Positions 26,442 to 38,548 of a stretch of 64,000 nucleotides of DNA are shown here, one piece after another. Below the pieces are notes generated by a model, which made no database searches, was not told where the DNA came from, and was given only the letters and a program-made list of their open reading frames with translations. Every line of letters begins with the position of its first letter. Positions within the stretch are counted from its first letter, which is position 1. The stretch spans positions 3,704,038 to 3,768,037 of the forward strand of contig OZ037772.1 of NCBI GenBank assembly GCA_964035545.1, written 5' to 3'. A program made the translations under genes and the position numbers. Source of the DNA: Bugula neritina (taxonomy: Eukaryota > Bryozoa > Gymnolaemata > Cheilostomatida > Bugulidae).

Positions 26442-26988
26442 GTAGGCCATCAGTTCTTCACAAAAAACATGTCTGAAACTAAACTATAAAAATATGCTGA
26501 GAATAAGTGCCTGTTCCTTTCACTCTAGTGAACAGTAAATCTTACGGATGTATATTTTATCCAAAATCGTATGTTTTGAACTGCCCCTAGCACATTTATA
26601 ACCAAAGAGTTTTGGTAACAACATTTTTATTTTAGTTATTTTTATATGATAGTTTTAATTATTAATTATTATTAACATACACAGAATTGCTTTCAACCTC
26701 TTCAAAAAATCACAAGAGAGACAATTGCTAATACACAAAAAGAAAACAGAAATAATGTTGCTGAAACATAAGTTTATACAACAGTGTTTAAAGTATCTCA
26801 TATTATCATACTTTATGACATAATTTAGTATGATAATATGGGAGACAATAATGGCACAGGTAATAATATTATGGCACAGGTGATAATGACACAGGTATAG
26901 TAATATAAGGGAACAGGTGATAATGTCTTGGTAAGAAGGGCACACAGCGAAAAGTAGGAAAACATTGCACACTTATGTTCAATTTTTC

Positions 26989-27069
26989 CAAACACCCATT
27001 CTCACCCTTATACCCTAATACTGAAAATGTGCCATTCTTACCTATTTTTCCACTTGTGCCATAATAACC
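26989..27069 (-). pseudogene. Short Gly-X-Y (collagen-like) remnant
   Basis: The minus strand reads GYYGTSGKIGKNGTF, then SVL, then GYKGENGCL: nine triplets, eight beginning with Gly. No splice sites or further collagen exons are evident. It may be an exon relic or chance. Confidence 0.4.
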
Positions 27070-27099
27070 TGTATTTGCCATTTCAACCATAGACACCAC

Positions 27100-28120
27100 C
27101 TACAATGCATCAATTGGAAAAGATTTCAAATCAACCTTTATTGCTGAATTATGAACCAACTCAATGAAATCCTCCTGTAATTCTCCTGGAATCTTTTTGA
27201 CAAAGCGTTGGAATTTGTCACATGTCAAGCTAAGAATCGAGCTCTTTCTTTTCAAGAGATAGCTCAGAAAAATATCGTTAAAGCTCTATTGTGCTCTAGT
27301 GTGCAATTTTTACTTATGACATTTTTATTTATTATCGGCACTTGTTCTCCTATAAAAGTTTATTGAGTGTGTGGAAAAACACCACAATTTAGAAAAAGGC
27401 GCCACCACTTTAGTGTAACTTTAGAAACACTGACACTGTTATGAAAAGCAATGATATATTATGATGATTGCACTCCTGCATGTTTAGGCTCAGATTATTT
27501 AGAGTAGCAAATATATTTACAAGGTATATGTAGTATACAGTTTATAGAGATTGACTTGCATGGCTGCTAAAAGTTGGCCTGTTAGTTCAAGCAGCAAATT
27601 TTTTGACCTCTATTTGAAAGTAGCACAGAAAGCAGTTAGGGTAAAGCAATTAATAAACACATTCATGTCAAAGTAAACTGATATTGCAGAATATAGTTTG
27701 GCTAAATAAGGGAGCTAAGATAAAGGCTTACAGAAATATACACATATAAATGTAACTTGCAAGAACCCAAAAAGCCTTCATCAAACCTTGTGAATTTTTC
27801 AAATTTCAAATTCTTCCCTAAAATGTCGAATATTTCCCCTAGGAGAAATTTCCTCCCAGGTTGGGAAACTCTGAGCAAGACATGTAAACATGAATATTAC
27901 CAAGTTCATGCATTGCTAGTTACTAGACTGTTGGGTTACAACTTACAATATTTGTAAGCTGAAGAGCTATTAATAGAGATGATGGTAATGCAGTATAAAT
28001 TAGTCAGTCTATTATCATGAGTTAGTCACTGCTAATATTATGCTATGCAATGGCTAACAGTCACATAGCAACTTACAAATAATTCTACTATTTATTATGA
28101 TTATGACATCTGTGATGAGG
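27100..28120. other. No supported gene
   Basis: AT-rich sequence without conserved-looking frames or repeats above background. Confidence 0.4.
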
Positions 28121-28554
28121 AAATAAAATGTGCCTTTACATACACATCATATTTTGTGTAAACAAGTGTTTAAATACAGTTGAACATTTGGTGTTCGAAA
28201 TTTGTTTTTTTTTTCAAATGTTAATAAAATACAAATCAAAAAATATTTTTCAATAAATAATAGTAAATTATGCTGAAGAACTAATGTGGACTTGTAGAAT
28301 AAGTTCGCAAGAGAAGTAACTCCTGATTAACATGATTAAACAGTCACAATAATATTCCTGAAAGATTCCTAGAGCCTAAAGTTCATACACTATTGTGATG
28401 CAGTAAGTATTCTATAGAGTTGGTATTGATATCACAGTACAATTAGGTCATGAGCTATCACCAGGCATCAAGTTTTTACCTCCACTGGTGGAGTAATCTT
28501 AGGGCTGTAAATAATGGCCACTGTAAAGTAGCCATATCCAAAAACTCAGTTTTC

Positions 28555-28803
28555 TAACCATCTCAACTGATGGACATGTGATGTGTGTGACACGAGGAGG
28601 TGTAGAAGTAATAAATGGAGACACTCTGGATACTATCAGCTCAGTGAAACACATCAACACTACATGGTGGTGGGAGATAATCCAACCTGAAGGGTTGGTG
28701 GTTGTTAGTTGGTATAACAGAGCGGAGAAAACAGCTGGTTTTAAGACAATGGCATTCCTTGGTGTCGAGTTACTCAATATATACAATGCAAATATTTTGT
28801 AGA
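28555..28803 (+). CDS. Unrecognised open frame with propeller-like sequence
   Basis: The frame runs TISTDGHVMCVTRGGVEVIN, then SSVKHINTTWWWEIIQPEG, then FKTMAFLGVELLNIYN and ends in a stop at the start of repeat block b. Residue make-up (alternating hydrophobic strands, STDG turn) is compatible with a beta-propeller blade, but I recognise no family. Flanked by repeat blocks, so it may be a relic carried within that repeat. Confidence 0.3.
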
Positions 28804-29193
28804 AATGTGTCAAATAGTTTTTGAAGCCCTCAACAATTTTTTTATTTGAAATAAATTTTATAAATGCTTGAAAACAAATGTTAAAAATGTTTCATGAATT
28901 TTTATTCGTAATCAATAATTAAAATAAACAAAAATGATTTTGACTTTTACAAAAATTTTAGCAGAAGAGGCAACTCCTTATAAACATCTAATTTAATAAA
29001 TAATAGTACTATAAATACTCATAACTGTACAAAATAAGTATTGATATAATATCAAATGTAAATTGCCATATAAATAATGCTGTATATATTACACGTATAT
29101 ATACATGCATTGCATCAAAACCTATCTATGCATGATACCAATAGTGGCCTTGCAGCTAATTAGGGTAAATAGAGCACCTTTCAAATACTCAAT

Positions 29194-29881
29194 CACCGGC
29201 TTTCCATGTACCGATCTCAGATCGATCTCAGCGAGATCGATCCATGGAAAGACGCCAAAGATCGATCTGAGAAGTAGAAAAAGACTGCGCGCTACAATGT
29301 TGTCTGCTAATAAAAATGATAACTTATTGATAATTACTAAGCAAAGTATTAAATAATCATGATAGCCACTTTTTCAGATGCCAAAACTTTGACTTTCAGT
29401 ACAATGATTACGAAAACCCAATTATATGCAGTAGAAGGTAAAAAATGGGAGAATTTAAATTGAATTTAAATGACTAATAAAACTTAGTTTCATTAGCTAT
29501 TTTTTTTGTAACTTTAAGCCTAACGGTCCTGTAAGTTTATTAACAATCTGCAAGACAGCCATTAATTTTATATAAGCTGTCAAGCTAAAAAATTAAAATT
29601 AATTATTTTAAATTGGCCAAATTACTATACACTGAAAGCTTTGCTGCGTATAGTTTATAGCGGGGATTAAATTTTAGACTATGACCGTCTTGTTTTCAAC
29701 AGTAGTAGCTTTAATCACTCAAATAGGTGAAGAAATTATACTTTTAAAGTATCCTTCACTTAAGAGGAGGCAACTTCGCGAGATCGATCTGACACTCTCA
29801 TGGAAAAACGATCGATCTGAGCACATTTCTCAGATCGATCTCAGCGAGATCGATCTGAGATCGGTACATGGAAAGCCCGTG
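29194..29881. mobile_element. 688-bp TIR element with GATCGATC-rich subterminal palindromes
   Basis: Left end cac(c)ggctttccatgtaccg and right end cggtacatggaaagcc(c)gtg are complementary. Both continue into atctcagatcgatctc. Inside each end the palindromic motif GATCGATCT recurs several times, with a second catggaaa copy. The interior is AT-rich and codes for nothing obvious. No unambiguous target duplication (left flank actcaat, right flank tttatg). Superfamily not assigned. Confidence 0.75.
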
Positions 29882-30094
29882 TTTATGTGGCAGAACATAT
29901 ATGAAAACTCTTCTTCATGACATGATCGGAATTATATCAAAGGTAAAAGGTCATGACCTTCAAATAATATAAATATATATATATATATATATATTTAAAT
30001 ATATCTTTACGAGCTAGCAATTTGATTATAAATAGGTATTGAGAAACATTGTTATTTATTACTTTATTAGGTAAAGTAATTACACTGATAATTC

Positions 30095-30545
30095 GGGTAC
30101 CACTGTACCCATCTTCAGAGTAGCAATGAATGAAATTCAAAAATTATTATGTTACGTTAGACGTTATGCATGACACAAAGAATAGAGAGTGGCAGTTATT
30201 GTAAATTATTGAAACTTAGGGAGATAATCTTATTTTATATATTACGCAGGTCAAAAATTATACTGATTTTTTTGCATAAAAATAAATTAGAGTTGACAAA
30301 AAAAATAGATATCCAAATATAAAAACAGCAAGAATTAGTGAAACTATGTGAGAGTTGAGTAGTGTGGAGCTATTGATATAGTTTTAGTGGTATGGGGTAA
30401 TTTTGTTTATTGTGTTGCGGTTTTATTTGTTTAATGTAGAGAGCTTCGGCTACTTTTCGATGGTGGATTCCTTTAAATGAATGATTTAAAACTGTTACAT
30501 TGTCTATTGATATGTTTCGATGATTAGTGGTAGAGATGTGTTCCA
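30095..30545 (-). pseudogene. Penelope-like retroelement 3' fragment (GIY-YIG region)
   Basis: The minus strand from 30543 to the stop at 30370 is open and reads EHISTTNHRNISIDNVTVLN, then KGIHHRKVAEALYIKQIKPQ, then PIPLKLYQ. The arrangement (basic NHRN.., D-N-V, then R-x-V-A-E-A-L-Y-I-K-x-x-K-P-x-x-N) fits the C-terminal endonuclease end of Penelope-like polyproteins. Downstream on the same strand, gaagatgggtacagtggtac (about 30094-30115) resembles the 3' UTR motif common to such elements. 5'-truncated at 30545, so no RT domain. Confidence 0.68.
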
Positions 30546-30625
30546 AAATTTTTCAACACATCTCTACCACTAATCATGGAAACATATCAATAGACAATGT
30601 AACAGTTTTAAATCATTCATTTAAA
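30472..30625. repeat. Hairpin with 71-bp arms at the truncated end of the Penelope-like fragment
   Basis: Left arm 30472-30542 and right arm 30555-30625 are complementary with a single mismatch (tttcgatgatt against aatcatggaaa). The loop is 12 nt. The left arm is coding sequence of the Penelope-like fragment, so the right arm is an inverted copy of its 5' end. Confidence 0.92.
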
Positions 30626-31550
30626 TACAGTTTATCGTATAATTGCAAATTATTTTGTATATACAATGCAAATTTCTTATAGAAAAGTGTCCAATTTTTG
30701 TTGAAGAAATTCCTAAGATTTTTCTTTGAAATAAATGCTATATAATATGTTTAAAAATAAGATTTTAAAATTATTGTATCAGCTTTTATTCATAGTAAAA
30801 TAATTAAATGTATATAACTGTATATAACTGTATATCGCTGTTGATGTTTATAAAAGAAGCGAGAGGTGCAACTCCCAATAAATATTGAATCCAGAAATAA
30901 TATTGAATAATAAGGACCATAAGCTAAAGATCATACAGCACTGTCAGCTTGTAATAAATAATATAGTATAACATTACTCAAATGAAAATACTATAAAGCT
31001 ACATTTACATACAAAACATATTTGTGTAAAAAAGTATTTGAATTACAGTTGAAAAAACTACTCAGTGTTAAAACAACATTTTATTGTAATTAAAGCTTTA
31101 TTGTAACATATATACAAAAACTTGTTGTTAGTTACTAAAAAATTACGCTGAAAAAATAATAAAGGAAGTTAGCAGGGGAAGTAACTCCTAATAAACATAA
31201 ATTTACCAAAAAAAGCAATTTGATTGAAAATTTTAGTTTGACATTCACACAACACACCACAGCAGTAAGTAATACTCATTGCTGTGTAATCAGATAATTT
31301 ACTTCTGTTACAACTAAAATTTCAATTATGTTACACAATGCTGGTGCTAATTGAGCAATGTTATACAATTTCATGATATCAACGGCACCAGTGAAGTAGT
31401 CGTATCCAAATAAAACATGATAGACACTTTTCACATGTGCCTTTGGGACATTAGCGTTCTTCAGTGTTTAGTTACTCAATATATACAATGCAAATATTTT
31501 TGTAGAAAGGTGCCAAATAGTTTTTGAAGCCCTCAACAATATTCTGTGAG

Positions 31551-31984
31551 GATAGGGTTGTGGGGGACACGGTAAAGATATCGGGACAGTCCAACAGCCT
31601 CTGCGTTAAAGTTCTTCCTTCTAGACTCAGTGAAGACTTGGCTAACCTTCTAGAAAGTTCCAACTGCTCAGACGTCACTCTGGCCATCGGACTATGAGAG
31701 TTCAAAGTTCACAAGTCCATCCTCTCCGTCAGGTCTCTTGTCGTCAATGCTATGTTTGAGCATGAGATGGAGAACAAACAAAATTTAGAATTTAGACAAG
31801 ATGGTGGCTGACCTTCTCTCGGCAGCAGATAAGTACGCACTAGAGAAGAGTCCCTGTTTGGTAACCTTTCCATGGACAATGTGTGTGAGGTACCATGGTT
31901 CTAGCAGACCTCCACTCGGCTGAACAACTCAAAACACACGCTCTGGACTTTGTCAACAGCCACGTCACAGACGTCGTGGAAATG
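31551..31984 (+). pseudogene. SPOP/BTB-like processed pseudogene
   Basis: SPOP-type proteins are Cullin-3 substrate adaptors with MATH and BTB/POZ domains. The sequence reads, without introns, RLSEDLANLLESSNCSDVTL, then a TGA near 31695, EFKVHKSILSVRS, AMFEHEMENK, then after a deletion ADLLSAADKYALEK, then in another frame [10 protein letters not shown] and [20 protein letters not shown]. These are the BTB core and the start of the BACK-like extension, in family order. It carries at least one in-frame stop and two frameshifts and lacks the MATH domain. Higher GC than its surroundings. A retrocopy is the simplest origin, though no poly-A or target duplication was found. Confidence 0.88.
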
Positions 31985-32009
31985 TGCCATGGAAAATGTG
32001 AAGAAACGT

Positions 32010-33270
32010 ACCCTCAACATGTAGACATTGCATTGCCAATCTGAGTTAATGTCAAAGTTTAGCTCTATTTCCTAATGATGGACTTCCTTCTTGAATATCA
32101 ATTGTACTGCTATCACAAACACTAGTTACAGTAGTATAAAAAAGATCAAATGGCTGGAATTATTGAAAACAAGCTGACGAGAAAAAATACAGCATTTGGA
32201 AGTTTAAACTCAAGTAAGTAGTATAATAAGCGTCTCTACGGCTATGGAAGTAAGCATCTCGCAGCAACAAACTTGTCAAAAGTAGGAGTTATCTCCGCTC
32301 GACGAATGTTAACTTATGGTTTAGATTGGCAATGTTATTACTGCATAAACAATAGAATATGCGGTTCTATGTGTATTGTGTAACAGTTAGCACTCAGGTT
32401 ACTATTCTGTGAGACAAATTTGGGATTTGCTCCACCAAAAGAATTGAAACTATAATATATATGTTTTGTATAACATGTTTATCTATTTGATGATTATATT
32501 GAAGCAAGCAAAATTACAATAACAAAATATTACAAGACATTAACCAAACCAAAACAAAGATTATCCTAGCCATCCTTTGAAATCTTGCTGTGTAATACTA
32601 GCAAACATAAATTGGTAAGTCTGATAATCGAGATAGATAAGTTATACAAATTAAATACATAAGAGAATTGCAGTTAGAACATCAATATTAAAATATTTCC
32701 TTCAACGGAAATTTTTGTAGCCTTAAAATAAATTCTCCAATTCAAATATTTCTCAAATATAAAATTGTGCAACTTCAGAAATCCAAATATTTTCTCCAAT
32801 ATAATTTGTGAAGACTAGAAACAAATTTCTCAATTCAAATATAAATTTGTGCAGCTTTTAGAGAAAATTTCTAATTCAAATATTTTCTTCAAATAAACTT
32901 ATGCTGTTTCAAGATCAATAAATCAAATCAACAATTTTTCTTTAAATAATTTATGCCGCTTAAAAATTAATAGATCAATTCAAACAATATTTCCTCAAAC
33001 AAGTTTTTGCTGCTTCTAAAGAAAACTAATACACTTGTTAGTCTAAATAACAAAAGAGGTTGAGAATATCCTTAACATAAAATTTTAACATTACTTACTG
33101 CAGCCAGTCTATATTATCGATATTTGTATCAATTAGTCAGTTTTCGAGACGTCCCCCCTAATATAATTATTACTGCTGCTATATCTTCTATGCTCCAATC
33201 GTCTTTATAGCTGCTTTTATCTTCTTGTATATCTATCTTCATTCGTCATTTATCATTCATCCTTTTTCTA
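32010..33270. other. AT-rich interval without recognised genes
   Basis: From about 32700 to 33000 there is a loose internal repetition of aaatttctcaattcaaata-like segments. No conserved frame. Confidence 0.45.
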
Positions 33271-33283
33271 TTTTCAGAAATTC

Positions 33284-33376
33284 AGCTCCTTTTGTACCAA
33301 ATCTTTTTGGCAATGGTTCAGAGTTTAAGGATACCGACAATAACTGGCCAATGAAAACCAGCGGCAGACTGACGTA
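33284..33376 (+). CDS. Possible terminal exon of an unknown gene
   Basis: After a pyrimidine-rich acceptor (ttttctattttcag), one frame reads NSAPFVPNLFGNGSEFKDTD and then NNWPMKTSGRLT before a stop. The good acceptor and natural composition suggest an exon. No partner exon or family identified. Confidence 0.25.
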
Positions 33377-33849
33377 GAACTTGGTTAGGTATGTTGGCAG
33401 CCAAGATAGGGATTGACGTAAGAAGGATCTGTTGTTATTGGCTCATCTTTGTATATTGTGGGCTATATAATCAATAATTGTACAGCAATCCCTAATCTAA
33501 AAAATAACTTTAAAACTATAATATGATAAAATGTATCAGTCGATGCTCACGTGTTGACCTTTGTAACAAGCTGATCAATGTCAAAAAATTTATTAGGCGT
33601 TTGAAACATTATATCATCTACATGTTGGTGTAAACAAATATTTACACATATGTGTATCTCTATTTATGAACAGCATCTGCTATATGTTTCAGCTTTTTAT
33701 TCATTCCCAATTGTTCATCAATTAGTGTTTTATTTCAAAAGTCAATATTACAAATTTCAACACATGATCATGGCATGTGGTACTATCCTAACACACAATT
33801 ACTTATCTAAAAGCCACACTACTAAATAATACTATATATATATATATAT

Positions 33850-35150
33850 ATTTAATAATGCATTAAGCAATTTCTATGCAAGACCGAAATATTTAACTTA
33901 CTCAAAACTTGTACATTTGAACTTTTAACTTCACTCAATTATTGGGCCTCATACATCATAAAACTTTTGAATGTGTTTTATATTCTTTCTTGAATGTTGT
34001 AGATAAACTGTAGTCTACATACCGTGGTGGAGCAGGTATAAGAATTTATAATTGCATCAACCCGTTGCAGCAGCCATCTTACTGGAAATCTCAAACAAAC
34101 CTCAGCATCGCCAAAGCCATATTTTAGCGAGCTGACAGAATATCTCAGAGACATAACTTGTAAAGTACAGAAGTAAGAATTGAACACAAAGGACAGTATA
34201 TGTATAATCCTGCCTTCCATCAAGGATATAGCTTTCTTAAAGGATTTTCTGAGAATAATGATACAAATATTACCACTTCAGCTTAACAACTTATGACATA
34301 ACGGTTACATTGGATATCATTTTCTAGATTTCATATTTGTCTGTGTTTTAGTACTGCCAAGGATATCACTCAGCACTAAATGGACAAAATTGCTTCTTTT
34401 AATTAATACACTATGCTGGAGAAAGGCCAATATATATGAATTGGATAAAGAAACTAGTAAAATATTATTCAGTGTTATAACTTATAATTAAACTTTGAAC
34501 GAGCTTTGCTCTGATTGGTTTTTTCTGACTTATCGTAATATATATCTATATCTAGCCAGAGTTTTGTGCCTACATAGTAATGTACACTTCCTATGATAAG
34601 AGTAATTGAATGCAAATATAAATGAACATAATTTTTCTGATTTTAGTCTAGTTATGTTATAAGCATTAGATAACTTGTTTTTGAGACAGCGGGGTGAGAG
34701 CTTTGTAAAAAATTTAGCCTAATTAGAATTTCTGTAATAGATAAACGTTACTAGCTCCTTAACAATTCAATTGAAGTTGAGTAAAAATATACATCAGATT
34801 ACCAGTTCAAAGTAAAAGACTTTGAAGGCTAATAACTTACTACGAGCATTTTAAACAAATAACAAGAGACTAAATTCAAAACCAATTTATAATTATTCTT
34901 AGCATATGACAAGTATGAATGCTACAGCTGCTCTTGTACAATGTACTTGTACAGCTCTTACTCATCCTAGTATGTTTAACTGACATAGAATCCTTGTCTT
35001 TCTAGGGACTCCGCACATCGTTGGAGTGCAGAGGTCATCTCCAACAAAATACTTTGAATTAAAGTGGATAAATAAAAGTAAGCGCTTGTAATGTTTTTCA
35101 GCTCTAATTAAAGTTCCCAAAATGTTATTGTTGGTAAGTTTCAGGCTCAA
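33850..35150. other. No supported gene
   Basis: AT-rich with short TA tracts. No conserved-looking frame. Confidence 0.35.
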
Positions 35151-35238
35151 GAATAATCTTGTATTTTCTTATTAAAAAACAAAAAGAGAAAAAAAAAGAA
35201 AATAAGGGTCCTCAGTCGCAAAAACCAAAAGATAGCTT

Positions 35239-35415
35239 TTCCAGAGGTGTGGACATATTCAAAAGTTTCAAATTTGGGGAAGGAGAATCTATAGAGGTTC
35301 ACAAGGATGTCCTAGAAAAATTTGACAACTTTTGTAAAAAGACCTTCAAGAAAATAATCAAGAGACATCAACTGCTATCAATAGATGAGTATGTCACCAA
35401 CTTACATTGTTTATG
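35239..35415 (+). pseudogene. LTR-retrotransposon gag fragment A1
   Basis: RGVDIFKSFKFGEGESIEVH, DVLEKFDNFCKKTFKK, HQLLSIDEYVTNLH. This is the central part of a Ty3/gypsy-type gag: the expected order is ALDIYN-like, LEKFE-like, then E-x-x-D-x-(F/Y)-V-T-x-L. It keeps the uninterrupted VLEKFDNF reading that A2 and B have lost. Preceded by a Lys-rich open stretch. Confidence 0.75.
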
Positions 35416-35484
35416 AGCTTGATAGACAAAACTTCACTCAATACCAGAGACATATTTTTAAATATTGTTTTTTTGTGTTTGCAG

Positions 35485-35534
35485 GTGAAAGACCATTTCC
35501 ATGTGATGTCTGTGGCAAGGCTTTCAAGCGCAGA
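35485..35534 (+). pseudogene. C2H2 zinc-finger half-module fused to gag
   Basis: Directly after a tttgcag acceptor the frame reads GERPFPCDVCGKAFKR: the canonical inter-finger linker followed by the first half of a C2H2 finger (C-x2-C then the aromatic knuckle). It runs without a break into gag sequence (EKSDKEDK) at about 35526, so the second half with the His pair is missing. Confidence 0.75.
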
Positions 35535-35850
35535 AAAATCTGATAAAGAGGATAAAACAAAAATGGCCATTCTAATGCGGACCATTAGACCCAGAGGTGT
35601 AGACATATTCAAAAGTTTCAAGTTTGGGGAAGGAGAATCTAAAGAGGTTTACAAGGATGTCCTATATAGGAAAATTTGACAATTTTTGGAAAAAGACCTC
35701 CAACAAAATAATCAAAAGACATCAACTGCTATCGACAAAACAAGAAGTCACCAACTTACATGAGATCGCCAGAAAATGTGACCTTGTTGACATGTATGAT
35801 GTCTTTTTTATGCAGGCCTTTCTTCTTGGCATCTTCTTGGCATATATAAT
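35526..35850 (+). pseudogene. LTR-retrotransposon gag fragment A2
   Basis: KSDKEDKTKMAILMRTIRP, GVDIFKSFKFGEGESKEVY, then a frameshift at gtcctatatagg, FDNFWKKTSNKIIKR, LHEIARKCDLVDMYDV, ending MQAFLLG. Same region of gag as fragment B, with which it shares a 4-bp insertion absent from A1. Confidence 0.78.
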
Positions 35851-36146
35851 TTTGTATGCTCACATGGAACTATAGAAGGAAATGTCAGCTAGAAGAGGAA
35901 GGAAATGGAGGTCAAGACCAGCAACGCAATATCAAGGTCAACTGGAAGAAAGTAGTTTTAGGTCATGGCGGCTAGTTTGAGCACACTTTTGGACTAGAAG
36001 AGGAAGGAGACAAGGAGACCACAGAACTCTCTGAAGTGGGAAGTAAAACACACTTCAGCTACAAAGCAAGAGTTTAAAAGAGAAATGATTGGAAAAAGTT
36101 GAAATTTTACTCAATTTGATCAAAAATGAACAGATATTAATAAAAA
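35846..36146. repeat. Dispersed repeat, about 300 bp, copy 1
   Basis: Matches 47676-47999: both begin tataattt(t/a)gtatgctcacatgg, contain gaaagtagttttaggtca and catggcggctagtttgagca, and end ttgatcaaaaatgaacagat. Directly follows gag fragment A2. It could be an LTR or UTR of that element. No obvious TG..CA ends. Confidence 0.85.
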
Positions 36147-36763
36147 CTTTTTGGATGCACATATTTGTCTTATATCCAAGTTAAAATAAATCATATGTTC
36201 TGTTACCTAATTTATTCATTGTTTGAACAGCATGCATCTAAGTAATGTAGAATAGTCATTTGGTGTAAACATTATATGTACCTAGAGTAAATTTTTATTA
36301 AGCACTCATGTTTTAGGTTTTCATATTATTTTGGTATGCCGCTATAAACTGCAAGATTGATTGTTAAATAAGTAATAATGCTAATAGCTGCAGTAACTAA
36401 TTTAAACTATCTAAAATAATATTCCAATTTTATTTGATTTGGGACAAAAAACAGTAATAAATTTATTTTCAGAGTTGATCTTTAATGAATACTTATCAAC
36501 AAATATCTTTTCAAACAACAAGAAGTATAATACGTGCAAAATTTTTAAGTTGATGCAGATTAACAGAACTTATTTATGGGTTAAATAACAAGCAATTGAT
36601 TTAAGCTTTTTCAAATAGAAGGTTATTTTAATGATAGTAAAATGAATTTTACGTAAAATATATATTGTACGAAAATAAACAAATAGCAGCTAACTGGGAA
36701 GGAAGCATCTAACTGAGATGATAACATGTTATGTTACATCACCTTATTGTGTATGATTTTAGT

Positions 36764-38548
36764 ATCAAGAATTTTTCCTGGACCACCTACTACCACAACC
36801 AGTTTACCAACTAGTCAAGAAGCAAATAATGGAGATAATCCAGAAGGTGCTTAATAAAAAAATTGTATATTTGGCGATAACCTCTAAATTTGTGATAACT
36901 GTCATTATATTATCATACTTGCAAAAACATAATATTCAATAGTTTCATGATTATATTAGCTAAGAATGTACCTGTGGTATTGTTTGGAGTTTACAGCTTT
37001 GACATCAAAGAGGCTTTACTAATTTATATTTGTTTGATCAATGAATCATAGCACTTACTATCATGCAGTCCAAATTTCTGTTCTGCATGCATCTTCAAAT
37101 GAGATTTAAATGTTCAATTAGAATTACTTATTTAATGTTTTGTTTATTTTTAGTTAGAAATGTTGAAAATATTGAAGAGGTACCAGTTCAACAAGCCATG
37201 GAAGGTTTGTGTTGACACTTTGAAAATGTTTTATGGTTACAATTGACATAACATACAATTACTTTAATGTGATGATGATTGTATTAAATTATCAGTATGA
37301 CAAGACACTTTTATCTATGATATTTTTCCTGTTTTAAAGTACAAGAAATAGATGAAAATAACAGCTCCAGCGCCGGACCAGCTGATCCTATTGAAGCACT
37401 CAAGAAAGACATATAGAAGGTGCTTAGTAATGTACCATAATCAAATTTCTGTATTTATACAAGTTTTTAGCCAAAGAGTTGCAATCACATGTTCTCCTGT
37501 AGTTTTCAGAACAAAAAGATGCTTTTGTTGAGCAGAGTCTTGAGCTTGGTGACTTGACGAAATTGCTTTGGTCTTAGATAAGTCACAAAAGCATTTATTT
37601 GTAATTAATCTAAATACTAATATAAGACAGTTATAAACTAGATCTTAGTTTTAGGTCATATATAGTATGAAATTTCACAGACATGAAGAAACAACTAAAG
37701 GAGGTGCTGGATGGACAGAAAAAACTGATGGCTATAATCACTGATAGCCATAGTGGCAAAGACAATATAACTGAGCAGCTGGAGGAGCCGCTAAAAACAA
37801 TACAAGAGTTTGAATCTCTTGAAGAACTTCTCCAATCCTCAAGAGAAAAACGTTCTGCTCTGGTACATAGTATACTACTATATAATATAGATTGTATAGC
37901 TAGTTTAAAGACTTTTGGTGTATAACATGCAATATATAACATCCTGGCGTAGTTGATATTAGAAAACAATTTCTAGTGAACTGTAGATTTTCAAGCTATA
38001 AACTGTGTTTCTCTTATGGAATGCTTCTTATTAAAGTGTTAGAAAAAATATTTGCCCCACTGCAATAACACATTGAATGTATTCATGTAAAGTCATGCTA
38101 TGAAATATAGGTGCATTATTGTTGTAGACAAAGTTTCTTTTCCAACTGGGGGAAAGAAACTGCGCAGATATGGTGAAAAGAGTTGCTAATATTAATTTGT
38201 TTTAAAAATGTTTGGCTATTTTATCTTTTAACTTAAACATGCAATACAGTCTGTATTTTGCATGGGAGATAATATAATATTGAAATAAAATCTGTATCAA
38301 AACTTATCAAATCTCTGGGGCTGCATCAGCAGTTAAAATAGTTGTTGAGTTGTTGAGTTTAGAATAATTGCTCATCAAAAAATTTACTGCGTTCACTAAG
38401 TTTTACTTTCTAATTATATTTCAGAAGCTCTGCTGAAAAGTAAAAATAATAAAGAAATAGATATAGAGATTGAAGTATCGCTATTTTTGCGGCGGTGCCC
38501 TTATCAACTGGGAGGGGATGAGTATAAAAAGACAAGTTTGCAAGATGA
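36764..38548 (+). CDS. Unrecognised coiled-coil gene, five exons, with an in-frame stop
   Basis: Exon-like blocks after AG: 36764-36846 (FPGPPTTTTSLPTSQEANNG); 37154-37205 (RNVENIEEVPVQQAME); about 37338-37421 (SSSAGPADPIEALKKDI, then TAG before the donor); 37681-37861 (MKKQLKEVLDGQKKLMAII, QEFESLEELLQSSREKRSAL); 38425-38549 (EALLKSKNNKEID, SLFLRRCPYQLGGDEYK, donor GTAAAAC). A Pro/Thr-rich segment, then a basic coiled coil, then F-x-S-L-x-E-L-x-x-x. This layout loosely resembles DUF4806 proteins, but the evidence is weak. The TAG in the third block suggests decay or a mis-set donor. Flanked by gag fragments. Confidence 0.4.

Larger units (their letters stand above)
28130..31545. repeat. Diverged local repeat unit, two to three copies, split by insertions
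   Basis: Block a occurs at about 28130-28345 and 31000-31200 (ttacatacacatcat / gtgtaaacaagtgttt / gaagtaactcctgattaaca against the second copy's tttgtgtaaaaaagtattt / ggaagtaactcctaataaaca). Block b occurs at about 28775-29000, 30650-30900 and 31475-31545 (atatacaatgcaaatatttt, then a short A/T body). The TIR element and the Penelope-like fragment sit between copies. Confidence 0.65.

Noticed and set aside
37681-38548. Firm DUF4806 assignment
   Set aside because: Only the F-x-x-L-x-E-L layout and coiled coil match; the IGG core is not convincing.
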